Positions 33,572 through 42,555 of a DNA stretch of 64,000 nucleotides are shown here, in pieces; position 1 is the first letter of the stretch; every line of letters begins with the position of its first letter. Made by a program: the position numbers and the translations under genes. The notes beneath the pieces were generated by a model. That model had not been told where the DNA came from and did not search any database. It worked only from the letters and a program-made list of their open reading frames with translations. The stretch covers positions 558,001 to 622,000 of the forward strand of contig CAJXMW010000001.1 of the NCBI GenBank assembly GCA_913056235.1, written 5' to 3'. The stretch is from an uncultured Fodinibius sp. GTDB taxonomy: Bacteria > Bacteroidota > Rhodothermia > Balneolales > Balneolaceae.

Positions 33572-36500
33572 ATGAAGAAACTATTTCTTACTCTGATCGG
33601 ACTCTTTCTGGCCGCACCGCTATGGGCACAGTCCAGTCTCGAAGTTTCCGTCGTTAATAAAAAGAGTGGAGACCCTGTTGGTAGTATCTCTATCATCCTG
33701 GAAAACCAGAGCATTGGCTACCAGCAAAGCCAACAGACTAATCAGCAGGGCAAAGCTTTTTTTACAGGGCTTTCTACGAGTGGCTCGTACAATGCCTCGA
33801 TCGTGGACAGCAAACAGTACTACCCTCTCACGGCTTCTGATCTTGTTTTTAGATCCAATAATGAGAAAAGTATTACAATGGCGCTATCCCCCAAAACAAC
33901 CCAGCAGCTCGATGAGATTACCGTGGAGAGCAACAACTCCATCGCACGCATCAACACCATTGATGCGGAGGTGTCGGCAGAACTACAGGAGCAGGATTTG
34001 GAAAACATTCCCATCGAGGGACGCGATATCACCAACTCGCTGCACCGGTTGCCCAATGTCACCAAGTCTACCGGATTTTATCCCGAGGCCCCCAACGTGA
34101 CCATCAACGGAGCCAACTCGCTGTACACCAGCTACCTGATCGATGGCATGGACAACAACGAGCGCTTCCTGGGCGGCATCCGGTTTCGTATTCCCACCGG
34201 ATTTACCAAAAACGTAACCGTCCTGGCCAACAACTACTCAGCCGAATACGGACAAACCAGCAATGGCTTATTCAACTACACGACCAAATCCGGCGACAAC
34301 GAATTCAGCGGCGAAGGATATTACAACGTGCGTCCCGGTCCGGTGATCGATGCCTCCTCACCGTTCAATCAAACAGATCTATCCGGCAATGCGGTTGGGG
34401 ATGGATTTCAGCGTCACCAGTTTGGAGTAGGATTGGGCGGCCCCATCAAAAAGGATAAAACCTTTTTTTACCTTAATGCCGAGCAGACCCTCAGCGTGAA
34501 AGATAACCTGCTGAACGTGCCGGAGCTGGGTGTCAACACCACCGTTCAGGGACAGAATAACTACACGCTGTTATCCGGCAAGATCGACCATAACTGGACC
34601 GACAATTTCCGCACCACTCTTCGGCTGCACAAGGGACTGGTGAGCATCGACCGACAGGGCGGAGGGCTCAGCGGCGGCAATACGTTCCCTGAAGCAGCCA
34701 ACGAACAGCAACGTGATTCTTTCACCGCGGCGCTTCAAACTACCTACAACGGTCGCGGTTTTACCTCCGAAACCAACTACCAGTATGCTAATTTCGACTG
34801 GATTTACACTCAGCCCAATACCACGGGCGCGCCTTCAGTGCGGGTCCGCGATCCGCAGGGACAAACCATTGCCATATTAGGCGAATCGTTCGGCAATTTT
34901 GATATCGTAGAACGCATCCACCAAGTGCAGCAGAAATTCACCTTTTATCGCGGAGATCACACCATCAAAGTCGGCGGCGGAGTGCTTGGCTCCCTTCATC
35001 ACGATACACGTGGCGGCAATGGGCAGGGACTTTACACCGTACAGCTAAACAGCCAGCAACTCAATAATCTACAGTCACAAGATTATGGTCGCGACCTGTC
35101 TTATCGAGATATTCCTTCTGATGTGGAAGTGATCTCCAACCAGGTTGAGCTGCATCCCAATACTTTTGACGGTAACCAAATGATCTACAGCTTCTATATT
35201 GAGGATCTCTACTCTGTAACCAACCGGCTCAACCTGACCGCGGGACTGCGTTACGACTACGATAATCTCTCAAAAGGCGGTGCCGACCAAGGCGACCTCA
35301 ACAACCTTGCCCCACGCTTCAACGCTAACTACCGTCTGACTGATAAGAGCACCCTCCGCGCTGGATACGGTTTATTTTATGATCGCATTCCCTACACCAT
35401 CTACAGCGACGCTCTGGCCGGCAGCTCCAATGCTCCCGATTTCAAAGAGCAGCTTCGCCTGCTCAAACAGCAGGGCTACTTGCCAGGGGATACCGATATT
35501 GACCAAATCACTTACGATGGCAATGCCTCTGCTTTTGAAAGCGACGTCGATTATCTGCAGGGATCAACCGCCGACGATTTTGCAGATGCTGACGGCTACG
35601 CCTTTAGCAACCAGAAAACGATCCTCAACCCCAATGGCCTTGACAATCCTTACGCGCACCATTTCACGCTGGGATATCAGAACCAAGTCCGCAATGACAT
35701 GCTCTTTTATGTGGATCTGATTCACAAGCGCGGTTACAACAAGTTTCGGCTAGTGGATGTGAATACACCGGCCCCATATGAGGTGGATAATCCAAATGCT
35801 GATGCCTCCGACGTGCGTTCAATGCAGCAAGCCGATGCCACCCGACGGGTACCAATCCACTATGATGAGCAAGGAAACCCCTATGCGTTGAGCAGCACCG
35901 ACACACTGCGCAATGTAGCTCGACGCATCACCATGACCCAGACCGGGGGCGAATCGCGCTACTGGGCAGCTAATTTTAACTTACTCAAAAGTCGCGGTCA
36001 GGATGATTACAGCTACCGAATTAGCTACACGCTGTCGAGCCTGCGCAACAATACTGAGGATATCAATTTTGAGGCCGAGGACGCTAACGACTTTTCGGAT
36101 GAATGGGGACCTTCGATTAACGACCGTCGACATGTAATCAGTGCGATAGGCACATACTATCCTATTCAAAAGCTGGGCATTACGCTAACTTCGATCATCC
36201 AGAGCGGACAACCGGTCAACCGAATCCCTGATGCAACCCAGTATGGCGGCACCACTGACTTGAATGGGGATGGTAGCAGTCGCGCCGTGCAGTACACCGG
36301 CAAGACCGATCGCGCGCCGGGTGCCACCCGCAACGATAAACGCCTGCCGTGGGCCTATACGTTTGATCTGAGCCTGCAATACAGCCTATCTTCGTTTGGT
36401 AACAATCTGCAAGTCCGCGCCGATGTTTTTAATCTGCTAAACACAACCAATTACAGCGGATATACTAGTAACGCTACAGCTAGTAACCAGGTTCAGGTGG

Positions 36501-36583
36501 GACTTGTTGACCAGGAGGAGTTCGTCTATCGCAACGCGGCCCCGCCGCGGCAGTGTCAGTTTAGTTTGAGTTATCGATTTTAA
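33572..36583 (+). CDS. Large TonB-dependent receptor (Oar-like)
   Basis: 1003-residue outer-membrane receptor. Signal peptide at 1-19 (MKKLFLTLIGLFLAAPLWAQ). A carboxypeptidase-regulatory-like beta domain covers about 22-110. The plug has IEGRDITNSLHRLPNVT near residue 148, DGMDNNERFLGG near 190 and YSAEYGQTSNGLFNYTTKSG near 222. A beta-barrel follows with aromatic girdles and ends ...QCQFSLSYRF, a normal C-terminal strand. No STN domain, so it is unlikely to signal through FecR. It is bracketed by palindromic repeats on both sides; the substrate is not evident. Confidence 0.92.
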   Translation: MKKLFLTLIGLFLAAPLWAQSSLEVSVVNKKSGDPVGSISIILENQSIGYQQSQQTNQQGKAFFTGLSTSGSYNASIVDSKQYYPLTASDLVFRSNNEKSITMALSPKTTQQLDEITVESNNSIARINTIDAEVSAELQEQDLENIPIEGRDITNSLHRLPNVTKSTGFYPEAPNVTINGANSLYTSYLIDGMDNNERFLGGIRFRIPTGFTKNVTVLANNYSAEYGQTSNGLFNYTTKSGDNEFSGEGYYNVRPGPVIDASSPFNQTDLSGNAVGDGFQRHQFGVGLGGPIKKDKTFFYLNAEQTLSVKDNLLNVPELGVNTTVQGQNNYTLLSGKIDHNWTDNFRTTLRLHKGLVSIDRQGGGLSGGNTFPEAANEQQRDSFTAALQTTYNGRGFTSETNYQYANFDWIYTQPNTTGAPSVRVRDPQGQTIAILGESFGNFDIVERIHQVQQKFTFYRGDHTIKVGGGVLGSLHHDTRGGNGQGLYTVQLNSQQLNNLQSQDYGRDLSYRDIPSDVEVISNQVELHPNTFDGNQMIYSFYIEDLYSVTNRLNLTAGLRYDYDNLSKGGADQGDLNNLAPRFNANYRLTDKSTLRAGYGLFYDRIPYTIYSDALAGSSNAPDFKEQLRLLKQQGYLPGDTDIDQITYDGNASAFESDVDYLQGSTADDFADADGYAFSNQKTILNPNGLDNPYAHHFTLGYQNQVRNDMLFYVDLIHKRGYNKFRLVDVNTPAPYEVDNPNADASDVRSMQQADATRRVPIHYDEQGNPYALSSTDTLRNVARRITMTQTGGESRYWAANFNLLKSRGQDDYSYRISYTLSSLRNNTEDINFEAEDANDFSDEWGPSINDRRHVISAIGTYYPIQKLGITLTSIIQSGQPVNRIPDATQYGGTTDLNGDGSSRAVQYTGKTDRAPGATRNDKRLPWAYTFDLSLQYSLSSFGNNLQVRADVFNLLNTTNYSGYTSNATASNQVQVGLVDQEEFVYRNAAPPRQCQFSLSYRF

Positions 36584-36595
36584 TTTGGGCTAACC

Positions 36596-36860
36596 GCAGA
36601 GGTCCGCGGAGGAACCCAAAGAGTATTTTTTGAGGGTAAAGTCTGGAGACTTCAGCCAATTATTCAATTTCAATCAAAAATAAATTCGCCGCTTTCAGAA
36701 TTCTCCAGACTTCTGAAAGCTAAAGGTAAGAGATAAAAATATCGGAATTTAAAATCCTCCTTAATCCCCCTTCCGAAGGGGGGACTAGAAAAGTGTCATC
36801 CTGAGCCTGCCTTAGCCGAAGCGAACTTGGCTTCGCGCAGGCAGGCCTGTTTCAGGATCT
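36596..36860. repeat. Cluster of inverted repeats in the 330-base gap after the TonB receptor
   Basis: The gap 36584-36913 contains no gene. It holds AGTCTGGAGA/TCTCCAGACT (36640-36649 with 36702-36711), GCTTTCAGAA/TTCTGAAAGC (36691-36700 with 36711-36720), CCCCCTT/AAGGGGG (36766-36772 with 36776-36782), and a three-tier hairpin: ATCCTGA/TCAGGAT (36798-36804, 36852-36858), GCCTGCC/GGCAGGC (36805-36811, 36840-36846) and CGAAGC/GCTTCG (36817-36822, 36830-36835). Confidence 0.75.
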
Positions 36861-36913
36861 ACCAGCAATAGATTTTGTATCTTAGCGCAATTTGCGGTTG
36901 TTAACAACACAAT

Positions 36914-38122
36914 ATGAAAACATTTTTAAAGTATTTACTGATATATATCTTTCTGATTTCCTGCAGCAGCTCATCCAAGCAGCAGGATGAGCTTACAGAT
37001 CTCGACTGGGAACAAATCACCCAGCGGGCGAAGGGTCAGACCGTCAACATGATGATGTGGCAGGGCGATCCCAACGTAAACAGCTATATGCAGAACTATG
37101 TGGCGCCGGCGGTGCAAAAGCAGTACGGTGTGGATCTGAAGATCGCCAGCGGCCAGGGCAACACCATTGTCTCCATCCTGATGAGCGAGCTCGAAGCCGG
37201 AAAGTCGGAGAGCGAACTTGATCTCGTTTGGATCAACGGGGAAACCTTTTATCAACTTCGGGAAATCGATGCCCTCTATGGACCTTTCGTCTCCAAACTC
37301 CCTAATTCGAAATATCTAGACCTCGACAATCCCTTTATTAAATATGATTTCCAGCAACCCATCAACGGCTACGAAGTACCGTGGGGCAACGTGCAGTTTG
37401 CAATGATCTACGATTCGGCTCGCGTGCAGGATCCCCCACAAAACCGACAGCAGCTCACCGAGTACGTTAAAGCGCATCCCGGCAGCTTTACCATTCCCAA
37501 CGACTTTACGGGGATGACCTTCCTCAAATCACTGCTCATCGATTTCGCCGGTCCCAGTACGCTGGACGGAGAATTCGATAAAGAAACGTATCAACAATAT
37601 TCAACCCAACTCTGGGAGTACCTCAACCGTATCAAACCGTACTTTTGGAAAGAGGGTAAAACCTTTCCCTCGTCGGTCTCCGCCATGCATCAGCTCTTTG
37701 TAAATGGTGAGATCAAACTTACCATGAGCAACAACGACGCCGAGGTTGACAACAAGATGCTGGAAGGCCTGTTTCCCGAAACCGCCCGCGCCTACCTACT
37801 GCAGCCCGGCACCATTCAGAACTCACACTATGTGGGCATTCCGGTCAAAAGTACACACAAAGCCAGCGCCATGGTGGTCAGTAATTTCTTAATTTCTCTC
37901 AAGGCGCAATACCGAAAGGCACGCCCTGATGTCTGGGGCGACGGCACCGTACTGGCCAGGGAGAAACTACCCGATAATTGGCAATCCAAATTTAATGATA
38001 TTCCTAGACAGCGCTATGCACCGTCCCAAGATTCGCTACAAAAATATGCGCTGCGAGAGCTTGCGCCCAAATACATGAGTCGACTCTATGAGGATTTCCG
38101 AACAGAAGTTATTCAACAATAA
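36914..38122 (+). CDS. ynjB: YnjB-like ABC transporter substrate-binding lipoprotein
   Basis: 402-residue solute-binding lipoprotein (lipobox LISC, Cys17). The sequence follows E. coli YnjB: VNMMMWQGDPNVNSYMQNYVAPAVQKQYG, then ELDLVWINGETFYQLRE near residue 105, and GYEVPWGNVQFAMIYD near 155. It overlaps the first permease gene by 35 bases. The ligand of the Ynj system is not established; related binding proteins carry thiamine, iron or spermidine-type ligands. Confidence 0.85.
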   Translation: MKTFLKYLLIYIFLISCSSSSKQQDELTDLDWEQITQRAKGQTVNMMMWQGDPNVNSYMQNYVAPAVQKQYGVDLKIASGQGNTIVSILMSELEAGKSESELDLVWINGETFYQLREIDALYGPFVSKLPNSKYLDLDNPFIKYDFQQPINGYEVPWGNVQFAMIYDSARVQDPPQNRQQLTEYVKAHPGSFTIPNDFTGMTFLKSLLIDFAGPSTLDGEFDKETYQQYSTQLWEYLNRIKPYFWKEGKTFPSSVSAMHQLFVNGEIKLTMSNNDAEVDNKMLEGLFPETARAYLLQPGTIQNSHYVGIPVKSTHKASAMVVSNFLISLKAQYRKARPDVWGDGTVLAREKLPDNWQSKFNDIPRQRYAPSQDSLQKYALRELAPKYMSRLYEDFRTEVIQQ

Positions 38123-38969
38123 GGCCGAGGGCATCGGCATTCTGCTATTTCTCGTGCTGGCCGTCCTGCCACTGGTACTGGGGATTATCTATGCCTTGCT
38201 GTACAGCCTGGGGGTTATTGGGCTGGTCAGCGATGGCTTTACATTTGCCTACTGGCAGCGCGCCTTGTCGGATGCTGAGTTTTGGCTGTCGATCGGCTAC
38301 ACTTTTTATATTGCGCTGGCCACTATTGGACTGACGATTATTCTGAGCTTATTCCTCTCGCTCTATTTTCGGAAAGAACTGCGCCACGGACTACCGGGCT
38401 TTGCCATCTACGTGCCTTTGGCCTTTCCAGCAATCGTCGTAGCCTTTCTATTTTTTCAACTACTCTCCCAATCCGGATTATTCGCGCGCATAGCTTTCCA
38501 GCTGAGACTGATTGCCGACTCTTCTGTCTTTCCTGAGCTCGTTAATGATCCATTCGGCATCGGGATTATCGGGGCGCACACCTTTATGGCCACGCCCTTT
38601 TTTACACTCTATTTCATGAATCTTTACAGGCAGGCCAACTTGAAAGAATTCCGCCAGGTGGCCGAATCACTAGGAGCTTCCGCCTTCGAACAGCTTCGCC
38701 GCATTGTAGTACCCGTGCTATTGAAACGCGCTTTCCCCACGCTCACGCTCTACACTATTTTTGTGATGGGATCGTATGAAATTCCCCTGATCCTGGGCCG
38801 TCAGACTCCACAGATGATGTCGGTACTGGTGATTCGCAAGCTTCGGCGCTTTAGTCTATCCACCATTCCTGAAGCATACATTACCGCGATCGTATTTATC
38901 GCGATTATCATAGCGCTGCTCACCGTTCTTTTTAAATCTAAAAACTTCAGCTATGATCTCGACCGGTAG
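38088..38969 (+). CDS. ABC transporter permease (first half of the YnjC-type permease)
   Basis: 293-residue inner-membrane permease with six transmembrane segments. The EAA loop that contacts the ATPase is EFRQVAESLGASAFEQLRRIVVPVL near residue 204. It overlaps both neighbours (35 bases with the binding protein, 17 with the second permease). In E. coli one double-length YnjC does the work; here there are two separate proteins. Confidence 0.88.
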   Translation: MRISEQKLFNNKAEGIGILLFLVLAVLPLVLGIIYALLYSLGVIGLVSDGFTFAYWQRALSDAEFWLSIGYTFYIALATIGLTIILSLFLSLYFRKELRHGLPGFAIYVPLAFPAIVVAFLFFQLLSQSGLFARIAFQLRLIADSSVFPELVNDPFGIGIIGAHTFMATPFFTLYFMNLYRQANLKEFRQVAESLGASAFEQLRRIVVPVLLKRAFPTLTLYTIFVMGSYEIPLILGRQTPQMMSVLVIRKLRRFSLSTIPEAYITAIVFIAIIIALLTVLFKSKNFSYDLDR

Positions 38970-39729
38970 AGCTCGTACATTCTGGGTCAAAGTACTGATC
39001 ATTACCCTGCTGTTTCCGGTAGCCTACCTGCTGATGCTCTCCCTGGCTACGCAATGGATTTTTCCAAGTGTACTACCCGCATCATTGACACTAGATCGAT
39101 GGTCTACATTACTTGGCGCCAGTAATTTATTTGGGAGCTTGCTCCTTTCACTGGGCATTGCTCTCAGCGTGGCCACGATTTCTACTTTTGCCGGTTTCTT
39201 CAGCAGTAAGCACCTAGCCTATCATCCCCAACGCAGCCTATGGATACGTTTATCCTATTTTCCCTTTGTGCTGTCACCGGTAATCTATGCCGCCGTATTA
39301 TATTTCTATTTTATCAAGCTGGACCTGGCCGGGAGTTTTGTCGGCGTCATCCTGGGACAGTTGCTGATCGCCTATCCCTACAGCGTAATTTTGTTTAGCG
39401 GATTCTGGAGCGAGCGTATTCAGCAGATTGAAAAACTGACCCAGACACTTGGCGGCAGCCGCTGGCAAATATACCGACGTGTGCTACTGCCGATGGCGCA
39501 GGGTTTGCTGCTGGTCTGCTTTTTTCAGACGTTCCTAATCTCGTGGTTTGAGTATGGCCTCACGACCATCATTGGCGTGGGTAAAGTGCAGACACTGACA
39601 CTCAAAGTATTTCAGTACATTAACGAAGCCAACTTCTACAATGCGGCACTGGCCAGCTCGTTGCTCGTGCTGCCGCCCATTATTCTGCTCTTTTTTAACA
39701 GGAAATACCTCTTTCGACAACGATGGTAA
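38953..39729 (+). CDS. ABC transporter permease (second half of the YnjC-type permease)
   Basis: 258-residue inner-membrane permease with six hydrophobic segments and the EAA loop QIEKLTQTLGGSRWQIYRRVLLPMAQG near residue 157. It overlaps the ATPase gene by seven bases. Together with the preceding protein it should form the heterodimeric channel of the importer. Confidence 0.88.
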   Translation: MISTGRARTFWVKVLIITLLFPVAYLLMLSLATQWIFPSVLPASLTLDRWSTLLGASNLFGSLLLSLGIALSVATISTFAGFFSSKHLAYHPQRSLWIRLSYFPFVLSPVIYAAVLYFYFIKLDLAGSFVGVILGQLLIAYPYSVILFSGFWSERIQQIEKLTQTLGGSRWQIYRRVLLPMAQGLLLVCFFQTFLISWFEYGLTTIIGVGKVQTLTLKVFQYINEANFYNAALASSLLVLPPIILLFFNRKYLFRQRW

Positions 39730-40463
39730 CGCCGCTGAAAGCCGAACATATTTCGAAATCCTATGGTAGTGAGCAGGTGCTTGATGATCTGCACCTCCAG
39801 CTCTATTCTGGGGAAACGCTGAGTATCCTTGGGCGTTCGGGCTGTGGTAAGACAACCTTGCTGAAGATTCTGGCGGGATTGGAACCGGCTGATCAAGGTA
39901 AAGTGCTGGTTAACGACATAGATATTCAGTCGCTGTCCCCTCAGGCACGAGAAGTGGTGTATCTGTACCAAGAGGCATTGCTATTTCCACATCTCAATGT
40001 TTTTGAAAATATTGCTTTTGGGTTGCGGTTGCGAAATCGATCAGAAGAAGAAATTAAGGAGCACACCCTGACAATGATTGATCGGCTGGGACTTAATGGA
40101 ATGAATGAAAAGATGCCGCATCAGCTATCCGGGGGACAGCAACAGCGCGTCTCATTTGGACGTGCCCTCATTACCAATCCCAGCGTACTACTGCTGGACG
40201 AACCCTTTGGTAGCCTCGATGCCGATACGCGAAGCAATATGCAGCAGTTTTTTAAGAATATAGCCAAGCAGTTTGATATTACCGCGATCTTTGTGACCCA
40301 TAATGTGAAAGAAGCAATGCTGATGGGCAATCGCATCGCAACTTTGGCAAATGGCTCATTATCTGTTTTTGATTCGATTGATGCCTTTATTAATTCAAGT
40401 AACAACGTAGTGCAGGAAGAGATTGCTTTCTGGGAATCGGTTCAAGCGCGTAGATCAAATTAA
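39723..40463 (+). CDS. ynjD: ABC transporter ATP-binding protein (YnjD-like)
   Basis: 246-residue nucleotide-binding subunit. Walker A is GRSGCGKTT near residues 38-46, the Q-loop is LYQEALLFPHLNVFENIAFGLRL, the signature is LSGGQQQR near 137, Walker B is VLLLDEP near 157, and the switch His lies in FVTHNVKEA. There is no extra regulatory domain at the C-terminus. Last gene of the four-gene importer operon. Confidence 0.92.
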   Translation: MVTPLKAEHISKSYGSEQVLDDLHLQLYSGETLSILGRSGCGKTTLLKILAGLEPADQGKVLVNDIDIQSLSPQAREVVYLYQEALLFPHLNVFENIAFGLRLRNRSEEEIKEHTLTMIDRLGLNGMNEKMPHQLSGGQQQRVSFGRALITNPSVLLLDEPFGSLDADTRSNMQQFFKNIAKQFDITAIFVTHNVKEAMLMGNRIATLANGSLSVFDSIDAFINSSNNVVQEEIAFWESVQARRSN

Positions 40464-40470
40464 ATTCAAA

Positions 40471-40514
40471 GCTGTTAGGTTCTGCAAATGTTAAGTTAAC
40501 GCTGTTAGGTTCTG
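40471..40514. repeat. Direct repeat of GCTGTTAGGTTCTG
   Basis: Two exact copies of this 14-mer, at 40471-40484 and 40501-40514, have a 30-base period. They lie in the gap between the ABC operon and the phosphorylase gene. They could be a tandem regulatory site or a small duplication. Confidence 0.6.
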
Positions 40515-40579
40515 GCGGACACTAATTTTTGAATTAATGTATTCACAGCATGGGACGGCAAAAAGCTAAACAAAATACC

Positions 40580-40595
40580 AACTAATCAATTAGTT
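40580..40595. promoter_or_regulatory. Candidate operator palindrome upstream of the phosphorylase gene
   Basis: AACTAATCAATTAGTT has 7-base inverted arms (AACTAAT/ATTAGTT) and ends eight bases before the ATG at 40604. It differs at one base from the element at 13581-13596. The position would block translation initiation or transcript elongation if bound. Confidence 0.45.
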
Positions 40596-40603
40596 AATAT
40601 TTT

Positions 40604-41392
40604 ATGCAGTCAGTCGCCGTTATTTTGGGAAGTGCTTTCGGGGATCAAATACCACAAGAGTTAGATATGCAGCCTATTGACGTGGATACCCGGTGGGGTA
40701 CACAAACAATTTATTCGGGCACTGCCCAAAGCGGTCGTAACATGTATGCCCTTATCCGTCACGGTTCGCCCCACCAGCTGCTACCACATCAGATCAATTA
40801 CCGAGCACAAGCTGCTGCGCTGAAAGCTGTTGGTTGTGGCGCACTGGTAATTAACAGCTCCGTGGGTGTGCTGGATGGGGAGATCCCGCTATACGAACCC
40901 TTGCTACTAACCGATCAGTTAATGTCAGAAAATCGACTTCCTGACGGCTCTACCTGCAGCATGTTCACAGAACCCGAGGAAGGGCAGGGGCACCTGGTAC
41001 TTAACGAAGGCCTTTTTTCGGAAGCCCTTGCCAATCAACTAAAGCAGCTGCATGGTGATAATATTTATCAACGTGACCAAGAGACAGTTTTTGTTTATGC
41101 GGGTGGACCGCGTAGCAAGACGGCGGCCGAAAATCGCATGTGGGCACAGCTTGGGGGACACGTCAACTCCATGACCGTAGCGCCGGAGGTGGTGCTGGCC
41201 AATGAATTGGAAATTCCTGTAGCGGGACTAGTGGTGGGGCACAAATATTCACTCCCGGAACTTGATAATCCGCCGGAAGAAGAAATACAGGAATCGCTGG
41301 TAAACGCCCGCGCAGCCACAAAAGAAATACTGATTGATTTTCTGCAACAGGGTTCACCTGTGGAATTTGCTAACCACATCTATCGCTACTGA
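40604..41392 (+). CDS. Purine nucleoside/methylthioadenosine phosphorylase-like protein
   Basis: 262-residue member of the PNP/MTAP phosphorylase superfamily. ILGSAFGDQ at the start, RHGSPHQLLPHQINYRAQAAALKAVG near residues 47-72, and VINSSVGVLDGEI near 80 match MTA phosphorylase motifs. The segment PEVVLANELEIPVAGLVVGHKYS lies near residue 195. The phosphate-binding and base-binding positions are only partly conserved, so the exact nucleoside is uncertain. One base separates it from a kinase-like gene, which suggests salvage of a thio-ribose or ribose product. Confidence 0.78.
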   Translation: MQSVAVILGSAFGDQIPQELDMQPIDVDTRWGTQTIYSGTAQSGRNMYALIRHGSPHQLLPHQINYRAQAAALKAVGCGALVINSSVGVLDGEIPLYEPLLLTDQLMSENRLPDGSTCSMFTEPEEGQGHLVLNEGLFSEALANQLKQLHGDNIYQRDQETVFVYAGGPRSKTAAENRMWAQLGGHVNSMTVAPEVVLANELEIPVAGLVVGHKYSLPELDNPPEEEIQESLVNARAATKEILIDFLQQGSPVEFANHIYRY

Positions 41393-41393
41393 T

Positions 41394-42440
41394 ATGATCT
41401 CGGAGCAGCATATTTTTGATATTATCCAACGCCATCTCCCTGCCTTTAAAGCCTCTGGTGAACTGGAGAGGATTTCAGACGGTAACCTCAACCACGTGTG
41501 GCGACTAAGAGGAAAAGAAAAGAATCTCATTATTAAATGGGCCCCGCCGCATATTGCTGCAAATCCCGAGGTGCCTCTGAGTCCCAAGCGAATACATTTC
41601 GAAGCAAAAGCACTCCATCTTTTTGAGAGAGACAACATGCTGAGCTTACTTGCTTCGGATAACGTGCGCCCTCCAGAGCTTTTACATTTTGAGGAAGAAG
41701 CTGATCTGCTCATCATGGAGGATATGGGATCCCAACCTTCCATCGCTGAATGGATTATAAATGGTGGGGATGGAAAAGTGGGCACTCGGCTGGGCCGCTT
41801 TATTGGCAAACTGCATAACTGTACGCTTAATACCCCCGCACTTCAGCAGCAATTCAACAATCATGATATACAGCAAACGCGTCTAAACGTGCAGTATAGC
41901 CCGGCGGCCGATTACCTGTGGAAAACCGGGCTCCGTGATGTGGACTCCAACCTCGTCTCAGAAAAAACGAAAGCGCTGGGACAAGAACTGCTGGAGCCGG
42001 GCAGGTGCTTGGTGATGGGCGATTTGTGGCCGCCTTCGGTGCTGGTAGATTCCGGCAAATTGTGGTTGATTGACTGGGAGTTTGCACACTATGGGCGACC
42101 GCTGCAGGATATTGGACATTTTGCGGCGCACTGCTGGATGCAGTCTCATATGGCCTCGTCCCGTGAGCAGTCGGAGTCATTTAAAAAGTTGTGGAATAGG
42201 TTTTGGACGGCGTACCGCCAAACACTGGATGAGGACTGTGATAACCTTTTGAGCGATGACGAAACTGAGTTGATGGCTATCCATGCGGGAGCGGAAATTC
42301 TAGTGCGGGCGGCGGGACCGTTTAAGGAGGGATACGTGTACGGATCATTGACCGCGGAAGATAAGGCTGTACGTGAGGCTGGCCAGCAAGCTGTCCAATT
42401 AATTCTGGACGGTAACTTTTCTAAGCTCTGGGTATGGTAA
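41394..42440 (+). CDS. APH-family phosphotransferase (small-molecule kinase)
   Basis: 348 residues from the ATG at 41394, one base after the phosphorylase stop. The aminoglycoside phosphotransferase fold is clear: the ATP-lobe IKWAPP, LIMEDMGSQPSIAEWI (hinge), VMGDLWPPSVLVDSG (catalytic Asp), and LIDWEFAHYGRPLQDIGHF (DFG-like). The neighbour makes methylthioribose kinase or a related sugar kinase a reasonable guess. The family also contains choline and antibiotic kinases, so the substrate is open. Confidence 0.8.
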   Translation: MISEQHIFDIIQRHLPAFKASGELERISDGNLNHVWRLRGKEKNLIIKWAPPHIAANPEVPLSPKRIHFEAKALHLFERDNMLSLLASDNVRPPELLHFEEEADLLIMEDMGSQPSIAEWIINGGDGKVGTRLGRFIGKLHNCTLNTPALQQQFNNHDIQQTRLNVQYSPAADYLWKTGLRDVDSNLVSEKTKALGQELLEPGRCLVMGDLWPPSVLVDSGKLWLIDWEFAHYGRPLQDIGHFAAHCWMQSHMASSREQSESFKKLWNRFWTAYRQTLDEDCDNLLSDDETELMAIHAGAEILVRAAGPFKEGYVYGSLTAEDKAVREAGQQAVQLILDGNFSKLWVW

Positions 42441-42555
42441 CGAACAGCTACTGGTCTATCAGATAGGCAAGTTTATAACTGATTCTCATTGTAAAGGTAA
42501 GAAAGTGCATTTCTCTGTTAAATTCTGTTAATTGACAATAACCAGTTCATAAAAA

